From positions 30,136,802 to 30,200,801 of the forward strand of contig NC_063258.1 of the NCBI RefSeq assembly GCF_019578655.1: a stretch of 64,000 bases of DNA, in the 5' to 3' direction. Below are positions 22,346 to 34,100 of the stretch, in pieces. Position 1 is the stretch's first letter. Each line of letters opens with the position of its first letter. The notes under the pieces were generated by a model. The model was not told the DNA's origin and ran no database searches. It saw nothing but the letters and a program-made list of their open reading frames with translations. A program made the position numbers and the translations under genes. This stretch comes from Ricinus communis (Eukaryota > Streptophyta > Magnoliopsida > Malpighiales > Euphorbiaceae).

Positions 22346-23296
22346 TTACTCCCTGTTAACCTTCTCCTTGTACCTGATAATAGAATCAATCCTTTGCAAC
22401 TTCAGCTGCTGCTTAAACCTGTTGATGAAGTCATCAGCTTTAGCATCCACTTCAGCGTCATCCACCTCTGTCATTTTATGACCACTCTTCCCTTCCCTCA
22501 CAGTGGCTGGCCTGCGAGACTCCACAATGTCATCGTCTTCTTCAAAATGGGCAAAAGCAGACTTGGCACTAGCTGATTTCTTCATTTTCTTTGAAAGCTT
22601 TTTGGGTACTTCACCAGATGTTGGATTTGTGTCTGATTTAGACCTGCTCACTTTACTATTATTCTTTAACTTGCTGTATATCTCATCGAGTGTCTGTTCT
22701 TGGTCTTGTATTTTATCTTCACTTTCTTCTAATTCTTCTTCTTTTTCCTCCACTTGTTGTTCTTGAAGCTGTTCTTGTTCTTGTTGTAAATCTTGATGTG
22801 GAGTGAAATGGGTAATGGTAGTAGTAATAGCAGTTGTAGCAGAGGTGTGTGTTTCTTGGTTATTGGGTAGTTCTTGAGAGAAGTAATTGTAAAGATTAAT
22901 GGACTTGATTCTTTGAAGCATAGAAGGAGATCTAGAGAGAAAGGGTTGGTTTTGATGGTATTCTTCTAGCGGAGATTGCTGGAAACTGAAAGGGGTATTA
23001 CTACTATTATCAAATTGGTGAGTTTTCTCAAGTGTTACAGTAGTGGGTTCAGGGGATCTATAACTGTGAAAGTTGATGGATTTGAGCCTTTGAAGAACAG
23101 AAGGAGATCTAGCGATTTGGTGGTGGTGTGCTTGTAGTTGTTTGTCTTCTTGGTGTGGTTTTTGGGTGGCTAAGCTGGAAGTGACATAAATGGTGCCAAT
23201 CATGAGATTGAGGAAGAGAAAAAGAACAGTTGGAGTGAACCAACTGTTCATGGATGCCCAGATTGAGGGTATAGATGTTACAGATTCTTCAAACAT
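22346..23296 (-). CDS. DUF4408/DUF761 protein, PAMP-induced protein A70 type, 316 aa
   Basis: An intronless gene. Its Arabidopsis relatives include the pathogen-pattern-induced protein A70; the biochemical role is unknown. Residues 12-43 form the DUF4408 block, with WASMNSWFTPTVLFLFLNL making one membrane helix. Residues 63-74 (RSPSVLQRLKSIN) and 122-134 (RSPSMLQRIKSIN) are two copies of one motif. A Gln/Glu-rich probable coiled coil occupies about 168-210, then a Lys/Ser basic patch (232-247). The C-terminus has the DUF761 signature DDFINRFKQQLKLQRIDSII (289-308). I start at the Met before FEESVTSIP; the longer frame from 23434 is a leader without domain similarity. Promoter lies to the right, above 23300. 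Confidence 0.9.
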   Translation of the reverse strand: MFEESVTSIPSIWASMNSWFTPTVLFLFLNLMIGTIYVTSSLATQKPHQEDKQLQAHHHQIARSPSVLQRLKSINFHSYRSPEPTTVTLEKTHQFDNSSNTPFSFQQSPLEEYHQNQPFLSRSPSMLQRIKSINLYNYFSQELPNNQETHTSATTAITTTITHFTPHQDLQQEQEQLQEQQVEEKEEELEESEDKIQDQEQTLDEIYSKLKNNSKVSRSKSDTNPTSGEVPKKLSKKMKKSASAKSAFAHFEEDDDIVESRRPATVREGKSGHKMTEVDDAEVDAKADDFINRFKQQLKLQRIDSIIRYKEKVNRE

Positions 23297-26200
23297 GGCT
23301 TTGAGTTTTTGGGACAGTATCAGTTTGAGAAATGGAGGAGATAGGAACGGGTGGATGGCTGTAGGAAGAGTTATATTTTGAAGGATATTCTTGGGATTTT
23401 TTCTTTCAAAAATAAATACTATATCGAGGGACACGTAGCGAAAGATGACAGGTCTGCGAGGAAACGGACAAAACAGACGAAATGAATACAGGAAATGTGC
23501 GGTTATAGGTGCATCCGTAGTAGAGAGGCGAGTAGGTGACAGGAGACGTTATGCAAGGGAAGGGATACAGGATGTTGAGCTAGTAACAAACGGCGTCGTT
23601 ACCAAAATCAAACTTTCTTTTTTCTTTTTTCTTTTTTCTTTCTTCAGAACTGTCGCAGACCTCCTGATTATCTGTGATAAAGATACAGTGCAGGTTTCCT
23701 TTGTTTCGGTCATCAGGAATATGCGATTAAACCCACCAAAAAAATCTTATTCAAGTTGATGTATTTATAATAAATTTACATGCTCAACATATTAAGACGA
23801 GTTTTAAACAAGAGTAGCTGGTATATTTTAGTGAAATCACCTCAAAATTAAGTGTTGATCACTAATGAGGTTTAATCAAGAAAAAGAAGAAATCCAAAAT
23901 TTTTGAAAAAAAAGACCATTACCTACCTGTTTCAAAAGGACAAAGCCTGGAAAATTTAGGTGAGGGGTTGTGCTGCCGAGCATCCCTACTTAATTCTCCA
24001 ATTAAGGCTATACCTTTAGATGTGCCCACTTTAAGACTCCATGTAAGCAAAGGCATAGTGATATTAGGGCCTACCACAGTCTAATAAGATTTTCCAGTGT
24101 ATATTCACTATAATACTATACACTCCCTGATTTTAAGTGTTTTTTAATATACTCCAAATCAAATTGACCTTGTAACATATCAAATTGCCAATCAAGGCTA
24201 AGACATGTGAAACTCTAGGGAACAAAAGAGTCCCCACTCCGCCCATCAAAGATATAAATTCAATGTTCACCTAGTTTCTAAATAAAGGGTTTTTCTATTC
24301 AAACTTGTTAAGATTTAAACTCGGCCTTTACTCTAAAAACAATTCTCCACATTTCAGCTTGCACACCATATAATTAAACCAGGCGTCAGAAATTATTCAT
24401 CCATTCATATATCTCTTCTTTTCAATCTCGTTTATGGCACAACTAAACCATTTAACACAGATTAAATTAACTTCTCGAACCTAAATTTCAACATTCACTC
24501 AGTCTTTGAATAAGCTTTTTCTTTTTGACAAATGTATAATTGTTATTAAGAAAAAAATCTTATCTAGACTTTATGTATATATTATAATAAATAAGAAAGT
24601 ACTATGTATATATAAGTGTTTTATATTTTGATATTGAATAATTACTATATATTATATTATTTAAAATTAATTAATATATTTTAATTATCTATCGAATTAG
24701 TGAAAATATATATTAAATCTAAATAATAATAATAAAAAATAAACACGATAGATATAAAGTGTTCATGTTCATAATTGTATGGACTACAGCAAGCCCAGCA
24801 ATGATTAGTCTATGGGCGGGCTTTTGTTTTATTAAGGGAAAAACAAATAAAAAGCTGCCATTCGCTTTTAGGTGTTTAAAATATTTAAAACGTCATTTAT
24901 TTTGGGAAACGGGCCAGCAATTTTACATATTGCAAGAGCGATCGATGAAGCCGCCTATCAGGGCCCAACTCAATCTGGCCGTAGATGTTTGGCGAAGGAA
25001 AGAGCAGATACAAAGCCCAAATCACTGCTTGCCTGAAACCTAAAATGGAAATTATAGTTTAGTTAAGAGTAATGGAATGCACGACAAGAAAAAGCACGGC
25101 AAGTTTTTCTTTTCATTTTCCAGAAATTGGCAACAGTGACAGTGAGAGTAGCAAGATTGGATAGAAGAGCGAGAGAGAGTCAAAGAAGCAACCTACCGGT
25201 TACATTGTTGACTAAGTTAAGCTGACAATTGAATTGTTATGGGGATGGGAAACCATCATGCTTCATGCACCTATTACACTGAGCTGAGCTTATCCAGAGT
25301 TGGATTATTTTCAGGCCACATTCAATTATTCTGCATAACAAACACTACACTTGTTTATACCATACACATATATATATTACTCATCAACACTAACGTAATA
25401 TACATATTACACATTGGAAGCATCTCAGCATTCACATTACAGAAGGAAATGAGAATGTTGCACAAGTATGAATCAGCCCACCGCTTCCCACATTTCAATG
25501 CACCTCATCATCTTCCCCCTAACAATTCTATTTATTTATTTCTTGTAAATATTCAACTCTTTATTCTAATTTTTTTTTTCAATTTATTCTCTACTCATTT
25601 TTTTATTAATAAAATAAAAAAGATAAAAATAAATAAAAAAGAATAAAAAAAATGACTTTCATATATAATTTTTTTTTTTAAAAATAATATACTCGAGTTA
25701 AGAGTTATTTTTTTCTTACTTAATTTAAAGAGAGAGAATGTGACTTAAATCATTTTTAGGAAAGGATAATGAATTAAAAAAAAATTAATTAAATTATATA
25801 TATAAACATAAAACTTTAAAAATCTAGATTGGTCTGAAGTAAAAAATTTAAAGATGTAAGCCTTAGGAACAGTGAAGCAGCTGAATTACAATTATATATT
25901 TGCTTATTTTGTGTCATTATGTGAAAAGTTGATTAGGCAAGTAAAGTGGGTGAAATTGTTAGGGAGCAAAGACTTCAGCAAGGAAATAAGGACACTATAT
26001 ATTTTAACTCTTCATTGTTTCCATCTGAAATTAGAGAAGGGTTCAGTGATTTTCTATTTTCCAAGTGCAGCTGACCCTACAACCATGTATTTCAATGTTT
26101 TTTCTTTCAGGATTCTCCCTTTTAGCAAGTACTAATTATTTAGTTCAAGTTTATTGTAATTACATATGATTAATAAAAATATGGTGAAATGTATAAGAAT

Positions 26201-26680
26201 GCTACTTAATCTGCATATTATAGATATAATTTATAATTTTATATTCTTACAATATAATTTTTTATAACAGTTTGTAGCCTCTCATCATAGTTTCTATCTA
26301 AATTCATAATTTTGTATTAGTCTTCTGAATTCCTGATAACATTTATTTGTTTAAAATTTTGGACTTGTATTTTCAAACTTTTAGTTTTTACAGAATATCG
26401 ATATTCTATTTATTATTTTCAAAAATAAATAAATATTTTATTTTATTAGGAAAAAAACAAAAGATAGAGCCAAAAATAATAGCAAACACAATGCTTGCTC
26501 AGGAAACGGCGACGTTGTAACTGCACGTGGCGCAGAAAAAGTAAAGCAGAGTTGAGATACATATAGAGTCACGTATATATTATTAGTCATCATGTGCACA
26601 GCAACAATCCGAGCCAATATAATTAATATTTTTAAATAAAAAAAAAAACAAAAAGGAGGATATATATATATATACAAAAG
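23297..26680. other. Intergenic, shared 5' side of the A70-like gene (minus) and the ZIP gene (plus)
   Basis: A head-to-head gap of about 4 kb, so both promoters are here. Nothing coding is supported. Frames at 23445-23759, 24759-25043, 25239-25646 and 25872-26135 lack recognisable motifs. The right end leads into the zinc-response elements. Confidence 0.6.
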
Positions 26681-26690
26681 GTGTCGACAT
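26681..26690. promoter_or_regulatory. Zinc-deficiency response element (ZDRE), copy 1
   Basis: GTGTCGACAT fits the consensus RTGTCGACAY exactly. In Arabidopsis this palindrome is bound by the bZIP19/bZIP23 factors that switch on ZIP genes under low zinc (established knowledge). It lies about 680 bp upstream of the ZIP start codon. Confidence 0.88.
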
Positions 26691-26767
26691 TATCGCGCTC
26701 ATTCTCTTGCAGAAAGAAGAAACTGTAGACACTGACTTCCCCCTATTGCCCCTTCGCTCGTCAAACA

Positions 26768-26777
26768 ATGTCGACAC
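26768..26777. promoter_or_regulatory. Zinc-deficiency response element (ZDRE), copy 2
   Basis: ATGTCGACAC is a second exact match to RTGTCGACAY, 87 bp downstream of the first. A pair of such sites upstream of a ZIP gene is strong support for zinc-deficiency control. Confidence 0.88.
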
Positions 26778-27022
26778 CCTCTCTTTAAACACCAACACAA
26801 CTCGCTGCCTTTCCTCTCTCTCTCTCTCTCCTCTGTGCCATAAAACTGTATCTCTTCTTGATACTATGCGGATGTGCGCACCATAAGAGCATCTTATTCT
26901 GCCTTTTCGATTCACATCAATTCCAATACCATCGCTTCTTCAACTTTTTGCCCATAAATACGACTGCGATTTCATCACTCTATTAAAACCCCCTTCTTTT
27001 TTTTCTTCTTTTTTTATACGCT

Positions 27023-27029
27023 TATAAAA
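27023..27029 (+). promoter_or_regulatory. Possible TATA box of the ZIP gene
   Basis: TATAAAA lies about 250 bp after the second ZDRE, ahead of a CT-rich stretch that would suit a transcription start. The leader then appears to be spliced, with acceptor-like AG ends at about 27168 and 27357. Confidence 0.4.
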
Positions 27030-27367
27030 CCCGTCTCTCTTTCATTCAATTCCTATGTTATTCTTCGAGGTCAGTAGTTATCTTCTCTCTTCCACTTGCG
27101 AAGATTGATACTTTTTTTAATTCTTTTGAATTTGTGATACAATGGGTTCTTTTTTGAATTTGATAGGATCTCTTGGAGTTACTTTCTGTTGATCGTTTCA
27201 GATCAAAGGCTCGAGTTTTTTCAGGTAATTTTCTTGGTCATGTTTAATTGAACTCATTTCTGTCCAACTTATGGTATTTTCTTTATATTTCAATCAAAGC
27301 TAATCTTTGTCTTTTCCTCTTCTTGTTCTTTAATTTAAAAAAAAAAACAGAATCTTTATTTGAATCT

Positions 27368-29288
27368 ATGTCTACGAGTTGCAACACAGCCGAAGTCGAC
27401 TCTTGTCGCGACGACTCAGCTGCACTCATTCTTAAATTCGTCGCTATAGCATCAATTCTCCTCGCCGGAATAGCTGGTGTCGCTATTCCTCTTATCGGAA
27501 AGCACCGCCGTTTCCTTCGTACAGATGGCAGCCTATTTGTCGCGGCAAAAGCATTTGCTGCTGGAGTAATTCTTGCAACCGGTTTTGTTCACATGCTGTC
27601 TGGCGGGTCGGAGGCCTTATCCAATCCTTGCTTACCCGAATACCCATGGTCCAAATTCCCGTTTTCGGGATTTTTTGCTATGATGGCGTCGTTACTAACT
27701 CTTCTTGTGGACTTTGTGGGCACTCAATATTATGAGAGAAAACAGGGTCTGAACCGGGCTAGCGAGGAGCAAATCAGGGTCGGGTCGGTGGAATCAGATA
27801 TTGTACCAGTTGTGGAGCGAAAGGAGAGGAATGGACCTAATGCAAAGGTGTTTGGGGAAGAAGAAGGTGGTGGAATGCACATCGTAGGGATGCATGCGCA
27901 TGCTGCGCATCATAGACATAGCCACCCTCATGGGCAGGACGCGTGTGAGGGACACGTGAAGGATTACGCTCCCGGCCCCGGGCACGGACACAGTCATGGT
28001 CATGGACATGGGCATGGTCACGGATTTGGTGATGGCAATGGCGACGAGGAGAGTGGTTTAAGGCACGTTGTCGTTTCACAGGTTGGTGGCGGCGATGGTG
28101 TTCATTTACTCGTTTATTCATTATTTTTATCTCATTTATCTTGATGAATTTGGAGCTTTCTCATTCAACTGGATTGTCCATTTGTTCTTGGTAGTTTACT
28201 GGTAGGCTAGATAGCCTTTTAATTAACAAATGCGTGGTTTTGCCATTTGTGCACCTCCAAATATTAGTGGGACCTACTAGTTATATGGGTCCAAATAGCT
28301 AGGGGTCAAAAAGCACCATTTTCCGCTAATTATATTTGATTAATGGTTAATTATCCTGGGATTAGTCTAATAGCTCAGTAGTTGAGCATGTGTCTCATGC
28401 AATGATATTCATAAACCTCCAATGGTATCCTTTGTGGAATTCAACTCAAATGCAGCAGCCTCTTCATGTGCTGGCATTAGCAGAGGTATTCTCATTGATG
28501 GAATATCTAAAAGGATAAAAACCACTTCACCTCTAGGCTTTTGCTGCTGCGGCCCACGCTGATTTGGAAAGCTGTCAATTTAGCTCTTTCTATGAATGAC
28601 AAAAAATAGTCCAATTTTTGAGAGAGTGATTGCCTCATTTTCCAGGACGCTATATCATCTAATATAAGATAGTTTTGGGGAAATTGATGTTCTCGTACTG
28701 GAATATTATAGAAGTGATGTCTGATTTAACAATATATTGCCCAAGTAGCTAAGCATGCATTGAGAGTGGTTGATTAATACTATGTTAGATTAAGATAATT
28801 AATTTTGGATGTTTTTGGTCGTCTTTTTGCAGGTATTGGAACTTGGGATCGTGTCGCATTCAGTTATAATTGGGTTATCACTTGGAGTTTCAGAAAGCCC
28901 ATGTACCATAAGACCCTTAATAGCAGCATTATCATTTCATCAGTTCTTTGAAGGTTTTGCATTAGGAGGCTGCATCTCTCAAGCGCAATTCAAGACCTTA
29001 TCAGCAACGTTAATGGCATGTTTTTTCGCCATAACAACGCCTACCGGTATTGGGATTGGAACAGCTATTGCTTCATTTTACAACCCACATAGCCAAGGAG
29101 CACTAATTGCTGAAGGCATCTTGGACTCATTGTCTGCTGGAATTCTTGTCTACATGGCCTTAGTGGACTTGATAGCTGCTGATTTTCTAAGTAAAAGGAT
29201 GAGTTGCAATTTTAGACTTCAAGTTGTGTCTTATTTCATGCTCTTCCTTGGGGCTGGAATGATGGCCGCACTTGCTATCTGGGCTTGA
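27368..29288 (+). CDS. ZIP family zinc transporter (ZIP4/ZIP9/IRT-like), 389 aa
   Basis: Imports zinc (possibly iron or other divalent metals) across the plasma membrane. Exons are 27368-28081 and 28833-29288, phase 0, with a GT..AG intron. N-terminal Cys residues and CRDD precede helix 1 (about 20-44). [16 protein letters not shown] (61-76) is the typical second helix. The third-fourth helix loop (about 122-238) is long and His-rich, with HHRHSHPHG and [14 protein letters not shown] as cytosolic metal-binding repeats. [10 protein letters not shown] (247-256) and [13 protein letters not shown] (272-284) carry the transport-site His and Glu of helices 4 and 5. The protein ends ALAIWA, as most plant ZIPs do. 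The start is the first Met after a probable 5' UTR acceptor; an upstream in-frame Met lies in what looks like intron. It lacks an obvious cleavable signal peptide. Two ZDREs upstream predict induction by zinc shortage. Confidence 0.95.
28357..28425 (+). repeat. tRNA-like stretch in the ZIP intron, possible SINE fragment or tRNA pseudogene
   Basis: TAGCTCAGTAGTTGAGCA at 28371-28388 fits the tRNA D-arm/box A pattern, and TGTCTCATGC follows where an anticodon arm would be. The T-arm (GGTTCRANNCC) is not intact downstream, so a working tRNA gene is unlikely. tRNA-derived SINEs begin this way. Confidence 0.35.
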
Positions 29289-30102
29289 TTCTTTTATTCG
29301 TTTTTCTTTTCTTCTCCATGTGTTTGGCGATGACGAAAACATGGAAAAAAAAAAAAAATCCGTCAAAACGGTTTTTTGTTGTGTTGTGTAGGAGCAAAGG
29401 AAATATTAGGAAGAATGAAACATGATGTTGTAATCCTCAATTTGTCTTCGTTTCTTGGGTGGGTCAAATAGACAAAAGAAAGGAAAAGCAAAAGTGCTTT
29501 GAATTGTGTAATATACGTAATGATCGAAGCATACATGTTGTGGAGTGGACCCGTTTAAAGAAAATGAATGTTTCTTATTTTAGCAGTTTCATTTAGTTGT
29601 GCGAGTTATAGTTGCAAAATTATGAATAGATTAGTTACCTGATTGTCATGAACATGGTGATCATTTCTGGTTTGCAGCTGCTCGTATGGCGCTAACATTT
29701 TTGGCCCACTCCAGAGCTATATATTCTTTTCTTGGATCGCCCTCCTGATGTTTCCACTTCCTCTTCAGTATATGACAGTCATTTTTCTTTTTCTTTTTTT
29801 GCATTGCCTATGACAGTCACTGTTGCTGCTATCTGCCATAAATTAAAAAGAAAGCAAAATAAAGAAAAGGAATTAAAACTAAATTTATATTTGTGCAGCA
29901 GTCCAGATCCAAAGATAGAAAAAATAAAAGATAAAAAGATTTAGATGCATGTCTTTATTTATAAATGATATGATACATAATTAACGGATATTTAGAAAAT
30001 GAAGAACTACAAAATCAACAATTAAAGAAAAAATCACAAAAATGTTAATAAAATGCAGATTTCCAATTTGGCCATGAAGCAGAGGGAGTATACTTGAAAC
30101 CT

Positions 30103-30231
30103 GAATGGTAGACCAAAACAATGCTTCAAAATCTGGTAACAAGGCGTCATGATATCCGCCTCTCTCCTTAGAGATAGAAAAATACATTGAGCAACCAGAG
30201 AAGCCGAATCAAGTTTCTCCGACATCAACAT
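30103..30231 (-). other. Possible isolated exon or gene relic, unrecognised
   Basis: The minus-strand frame reads a mixed, protein-like sequence with KLDSASLVAQCIFLSLRREA and DIMTPCYQILKHC, followed by CAG/GTTTCAAG, which would serve as a donor. TAA stands just upstream of the first ATG. No neighbouring exons fit. I do not recognise the family. Confidence 0.25.
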
Positions 30232-30825
30232 ATTTTAAATTTGAAAGCTCCCAGTCTCTAAGAACACATGCTGTCAAAATAAAGTCTCATGACAAAGAGA
30301 CTTCATCTAGGCAATAATAAACTAAACAACCAGAACATCTATTATATACAACAGAGAGGGGAAGAGAAAAAGAAAAGCCGTTTTAAGTACATACGAACCG
30401 ACATAACAAGATCAAAGTTAGTATGCCAGTATACTTCTTCCTCTGATCCATATACATCTTATAACCTTTTTTAATTTTCAACAAACAATTATTCCTCTGA
30501 TCCAACATGCTTAAATGACAAGTTCAACTGAGACTTTAATTAATTCACTGTTTGGGAATAATATAAACATATCTAAACACACAGTAATTATATAGTTTGG
30601 TTTAAAAGAAACTGGAATGATATGTATAACTAAACAACGATAGGGGCTCACCTTCATATAAGTCTTCTACTTTGTACCTAAGAAAATGATTTATTAACCC
30701 TTTTTTTTTTTCTTTGTGGTGCTCAAGTACCTTATTTAAAGCCTTTTGAGATTAAGATGTAACTATTAAATACTTCATTAATTAACATACAACTTCTTTT
30801 CTTTTGTTCCGCTCACCACCCTCAA

Positions 30826-30980
30826 GAATTTTTAGGGTCTTTAAGCGCCTCAAATTCAATTCAGTATATTTAGACCCTTCAATCATTCGCTTCAAGTCTT
30901 CAACCGATTGATGGCACATCTAAAAATTGGAGGGTCTAATTACACTGAATCAAACTTTAGGAGCCTAAACCTATAAAACC
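30826..30980. mobile_element. Fold-back (MITE-like) element upstream of the GT31 gene
   Basis: The left arm (about 30829-30885) contains ATTCAGTATATTTAGACCC; the reverse complement of the right arm (about 30921-30978) contains ATTCAGTGTAATTAGACCC. The arms match at roughly three of four positions by eye over about 48 bp, around a loop of about 35 bp. No clear target-site duplication was seen, so the superfamily is unassigned. Confidence 0.6.
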
Positions 30981-31113
30981 ACAAAGTCGACGGCCTTAAA
31001 TACAGTTTCTCCTATAAATAACAAAGTCGTTACCTTCTCGTTTTCTTCATTGCCTGAAAAATCACACTGAACAACAACAGCGCAGAAGTGTAAGAAACAG
31101 ACCCACTAATCAA

Positions 31114-34100
31114 ATGCCACTCTTCTCTCACCGCCACTCTTCTTCTTCTTCACTTCCAACCTCGAATTTCAAAACTTTCAAACCCCAGAAACCCAGTTTT
31201 AATTCTCAGTCTTCTCGTTATCCTTTACACTTCCTCATCTTCTCAATTTTTTCTCTACTCATCGGCATTTCTGGCACTATTTTTGCTATCTCCGCAATCC
31301 GCCGATCCCGGACATTACCCATTTTTCGTTGCGGTAGATCCGAAGATACTTTCCGGGCATTTTACTCTACCTCAGGTTCTCATCGGATTGGAGATAACAA
31401 TAATAATAATGATAGGCCTAAGTTTCTTGGGTTCGTCGGAATTCAAACTGGGTTTGACTCCAGTGACCGAAGAGCTGCCCTTAGAAGCACTTGGTTCCCT
31501 TCTGACCCTTATGGGCTTTTGAGGTAGTTCGAAAATTTTAAGAATTTTTTGGTGTTTCTTTAATTAGGATCCCTAATAAAGATGCTAGCTCTTTCTTTTC
31601 TTTTTTCTTTTTGCTTGGATTGATTACATGTTATTTCTTAATGTAAATTATAGTGTATAACTGGGAATTGATTCAATACGATTTTGTTAAAGGGTGATAT
31701 GAATTATTGATAATCTTTTAGCTCTTTTAGAAAGGTCTTTTATCAATTGGAAAGTCCTGAAAACTTGATTTTTTCAATGAAATGTATTAGCTTTGCACAA
31801 TTTAATTCGTGTTACTATTGCTTCTTTTTTTTTTTTTTCTTTTAAGGTTAGAGCAAGCTACTGGTTTAGCATTTAGATTTGTGATAGGGAGATCAAAAGA
31901 TGCAAAGAAGATGGCACAGCTTGAAAAAGAGATTGAGAAATACAGAGATTTTATGTTGATAGATGTCGAGGAAGAATATCTAAGGCTTCCTTACAAAACG
32001 TATGTAAGATCAAATACTTTGCACAAAGGTTTCGTCTTGTGGATTCTCTTGATAGCTTCTCTGAGAATAGAACATCTTTCGTTTCTCTTTCTTTTAGATT
32101 GGCGTATTTCAAGGCCGCATATAAGTTTTTTGAAGCAGATTATTATGTCAAAGCTGATGATGACATCTATTTGCGTCCAGGTATATATATATATATATAT
32201 GAAAGTATGCTGAAACCATTTATTATTGGTGGAATAAATTGTTACTAAAGGTCCTGCTTTTGCTTTAGATCGACTTGCAACCCTTCTTGCTAAGGAAAGA
32301 ACTCATTCATTTACTTATATTGGATGCATGAAGAAAGGACCAGTGATCACTGACCCAAAATTGAAGTGGTATGCAAATGTTTATTATTTGCTAATACATG
32401 TGTGTTAAACTCCTTTATAGTGCTTTGTTAGGTAACTTTACTGGCTATTCAATGTATTTGTATCTCACATAATACTCTAGTACTCTCAATTGCAATATTT
32501 CAGGTACGAGAAATCTGGAGATCTGATTGGAAGTGAATACTTCTTGCATGCTTATGGACCTATATATGTTCTTTCTGCAGATGTTGTGGCTTCACTAGCA
32601 GCTTCAAGAAATAATAGGTCTTTTTTTACCTAAACTTTGCTTCACTCTTATTTTTGTATAAATTTCTTTTTCTTGTTATAAGTACCATTATCTATGTCTG
32701 GTCATGGAAATAATTCTCTTCTCCTATAACAATTGGTTAAGCATATTTAGTGTTTTTGTTTGGTAAACTTTAGTAGAGGCTTACATAAATACAACTAATT
32801 AATTGCTATGGTGTACCACCTGCCAAATTGTGCTGTTTACATTTTAGCTGTTGGCTTTCTAGGTAATCTACTCAACTTGTGTTATAGGACCCTTCAAAAG
32901 TTTGATGTGGAATTACAATAGATGGATGTTAGATAGGTGGCTCATATTTATGAGTATAGCTTTACCTGCAATTAAATTTTGGTTTTTACTTGGGCCCTAT
33001 TTGTTGTATTATTTCACAGTTCAAGATATTACTACAATTCCATGAATGTTATGAAGAAAGATCTTTTAAGTTCAATCGCTCTCTGGTTAGCTGTTAAAGT
33101 ATTGATGCCTCCTATCAAGATTTGGATCAATTATTTGTAAAGCTGTTGAAAAGTGGAATGCTATATTGGTATATGATAAGAATGTCTATAGTAGTTGACC
33201 AGTCGGTCTTGAGAATCTGATCATAAAAGCTGGACCTCGAATATTTGTCTCTTGTATCTGCCTTTTCTCATAGTGATTATTTGTTCATTTCCTTAAGGCC
33301 ATTATCTGCTTGGTACTAAGAAGTGGGTTCTTATGAAGGAAAATGTGCATGTAATGGCCTGCACTCAGGGTGCAAATTCCTATCTGCTTCATTATAATTT
33401 CCAATCAGATAAAGAGCAGTTGTTCTGCTGAATATATTAGCATTTATATGCAAGTCCAATTAGAGACTACCTTTCTGTTTGGCTAAATTGACACAATTTT
33501 TAGCTTTCAGTTTGAGGATGTTCAACAATGAGGATGTCACAATTGGTTCATGGATGCTTGCTATGAATGTACACCATGAAGATAACCGTGCAATATGTGA
33601 CCCACGATGCACACCGACATCTATAGCAGTTTGGGATATTCCTAAATGTTCAGGTACTGCTTCTCTTTTCTAATGCTTGTGAACATATCATTTTGCATTT
33701 GGGAAATACGAACAAAGGTTGGCAGTGCATCTATGTGACCATTTGCATATTATGCCTAATTGCATATTTCTTGGGCTCAATATTCTTGTTCCTTGAATAT
33801 GGAGCTTGCGGTTTTAGCCATATGTAACCTTTTGTGAACTCATGGAACTTACCACGCATGTCTTAGCTGCTTGAGCAGTCGTCTGTAAAATAGCCACATT
33901 AAAATGATACCATTTAAATTTTATGCGGATCCATTGGCATAGTCTTCTCATTTTTAAATTGCTGCGACTGCAACTAATAACACTCTGTAAAGATAAAATA
34001 AAATGGTTAGAAAATTACAATATTGTATTGTAGTGTGGGCAGTTAATTAGCGAATCAAAATGAAAACTATCAGGTTTATGCAATCCTTCTATCCGGATGA

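Larger units (their letters stand above)
29289..31113. other. Intergenic: ZIP 3' UTR, possible exon relic, fold-back, GT31 promoter
   Basis: The first few hundred bases are the ZIP 3' UTR. A minus-strand frame at 30103-30231 is protein-like but unassigned. A fold-back element at 30826-30980 lies just upstream of the GT31 start. Confidence 0.6.

Noticed and set aside
22394..22766. Plus-strand frames of 60-87 codons
   Set aside because: Antisense shadows of the A70-like coding sequence, dominated by Ser from Glu-rich antisense codons.
24759..25043. Plus-strand 94-codon frame
   Set aside because: No domain, no splice partners; likely chance in a moderately GC-richer promoter area.
26438..26915. 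Minus-strand frames covering the zinc-response elements
   Set aside because: Low-complexity peptide from CT-rich and TA-rich DNA; the area reads as promoter and leader of the ZIP gene.
27248..27367. In-frame upstream Met that would extend the ZIP protein by 40 residues
   Set aside because: The stretch ends in a pyrimidine-poor but plausible acceptor (AACAG at about 27350) and the peptide is not conserved-looking; it is better read as a 5' UTR intron.
27794..28121. Minus-strand frames in the ZIP gene
   Set aside because: Antisense of the His-rich loop repeats; no independent support.
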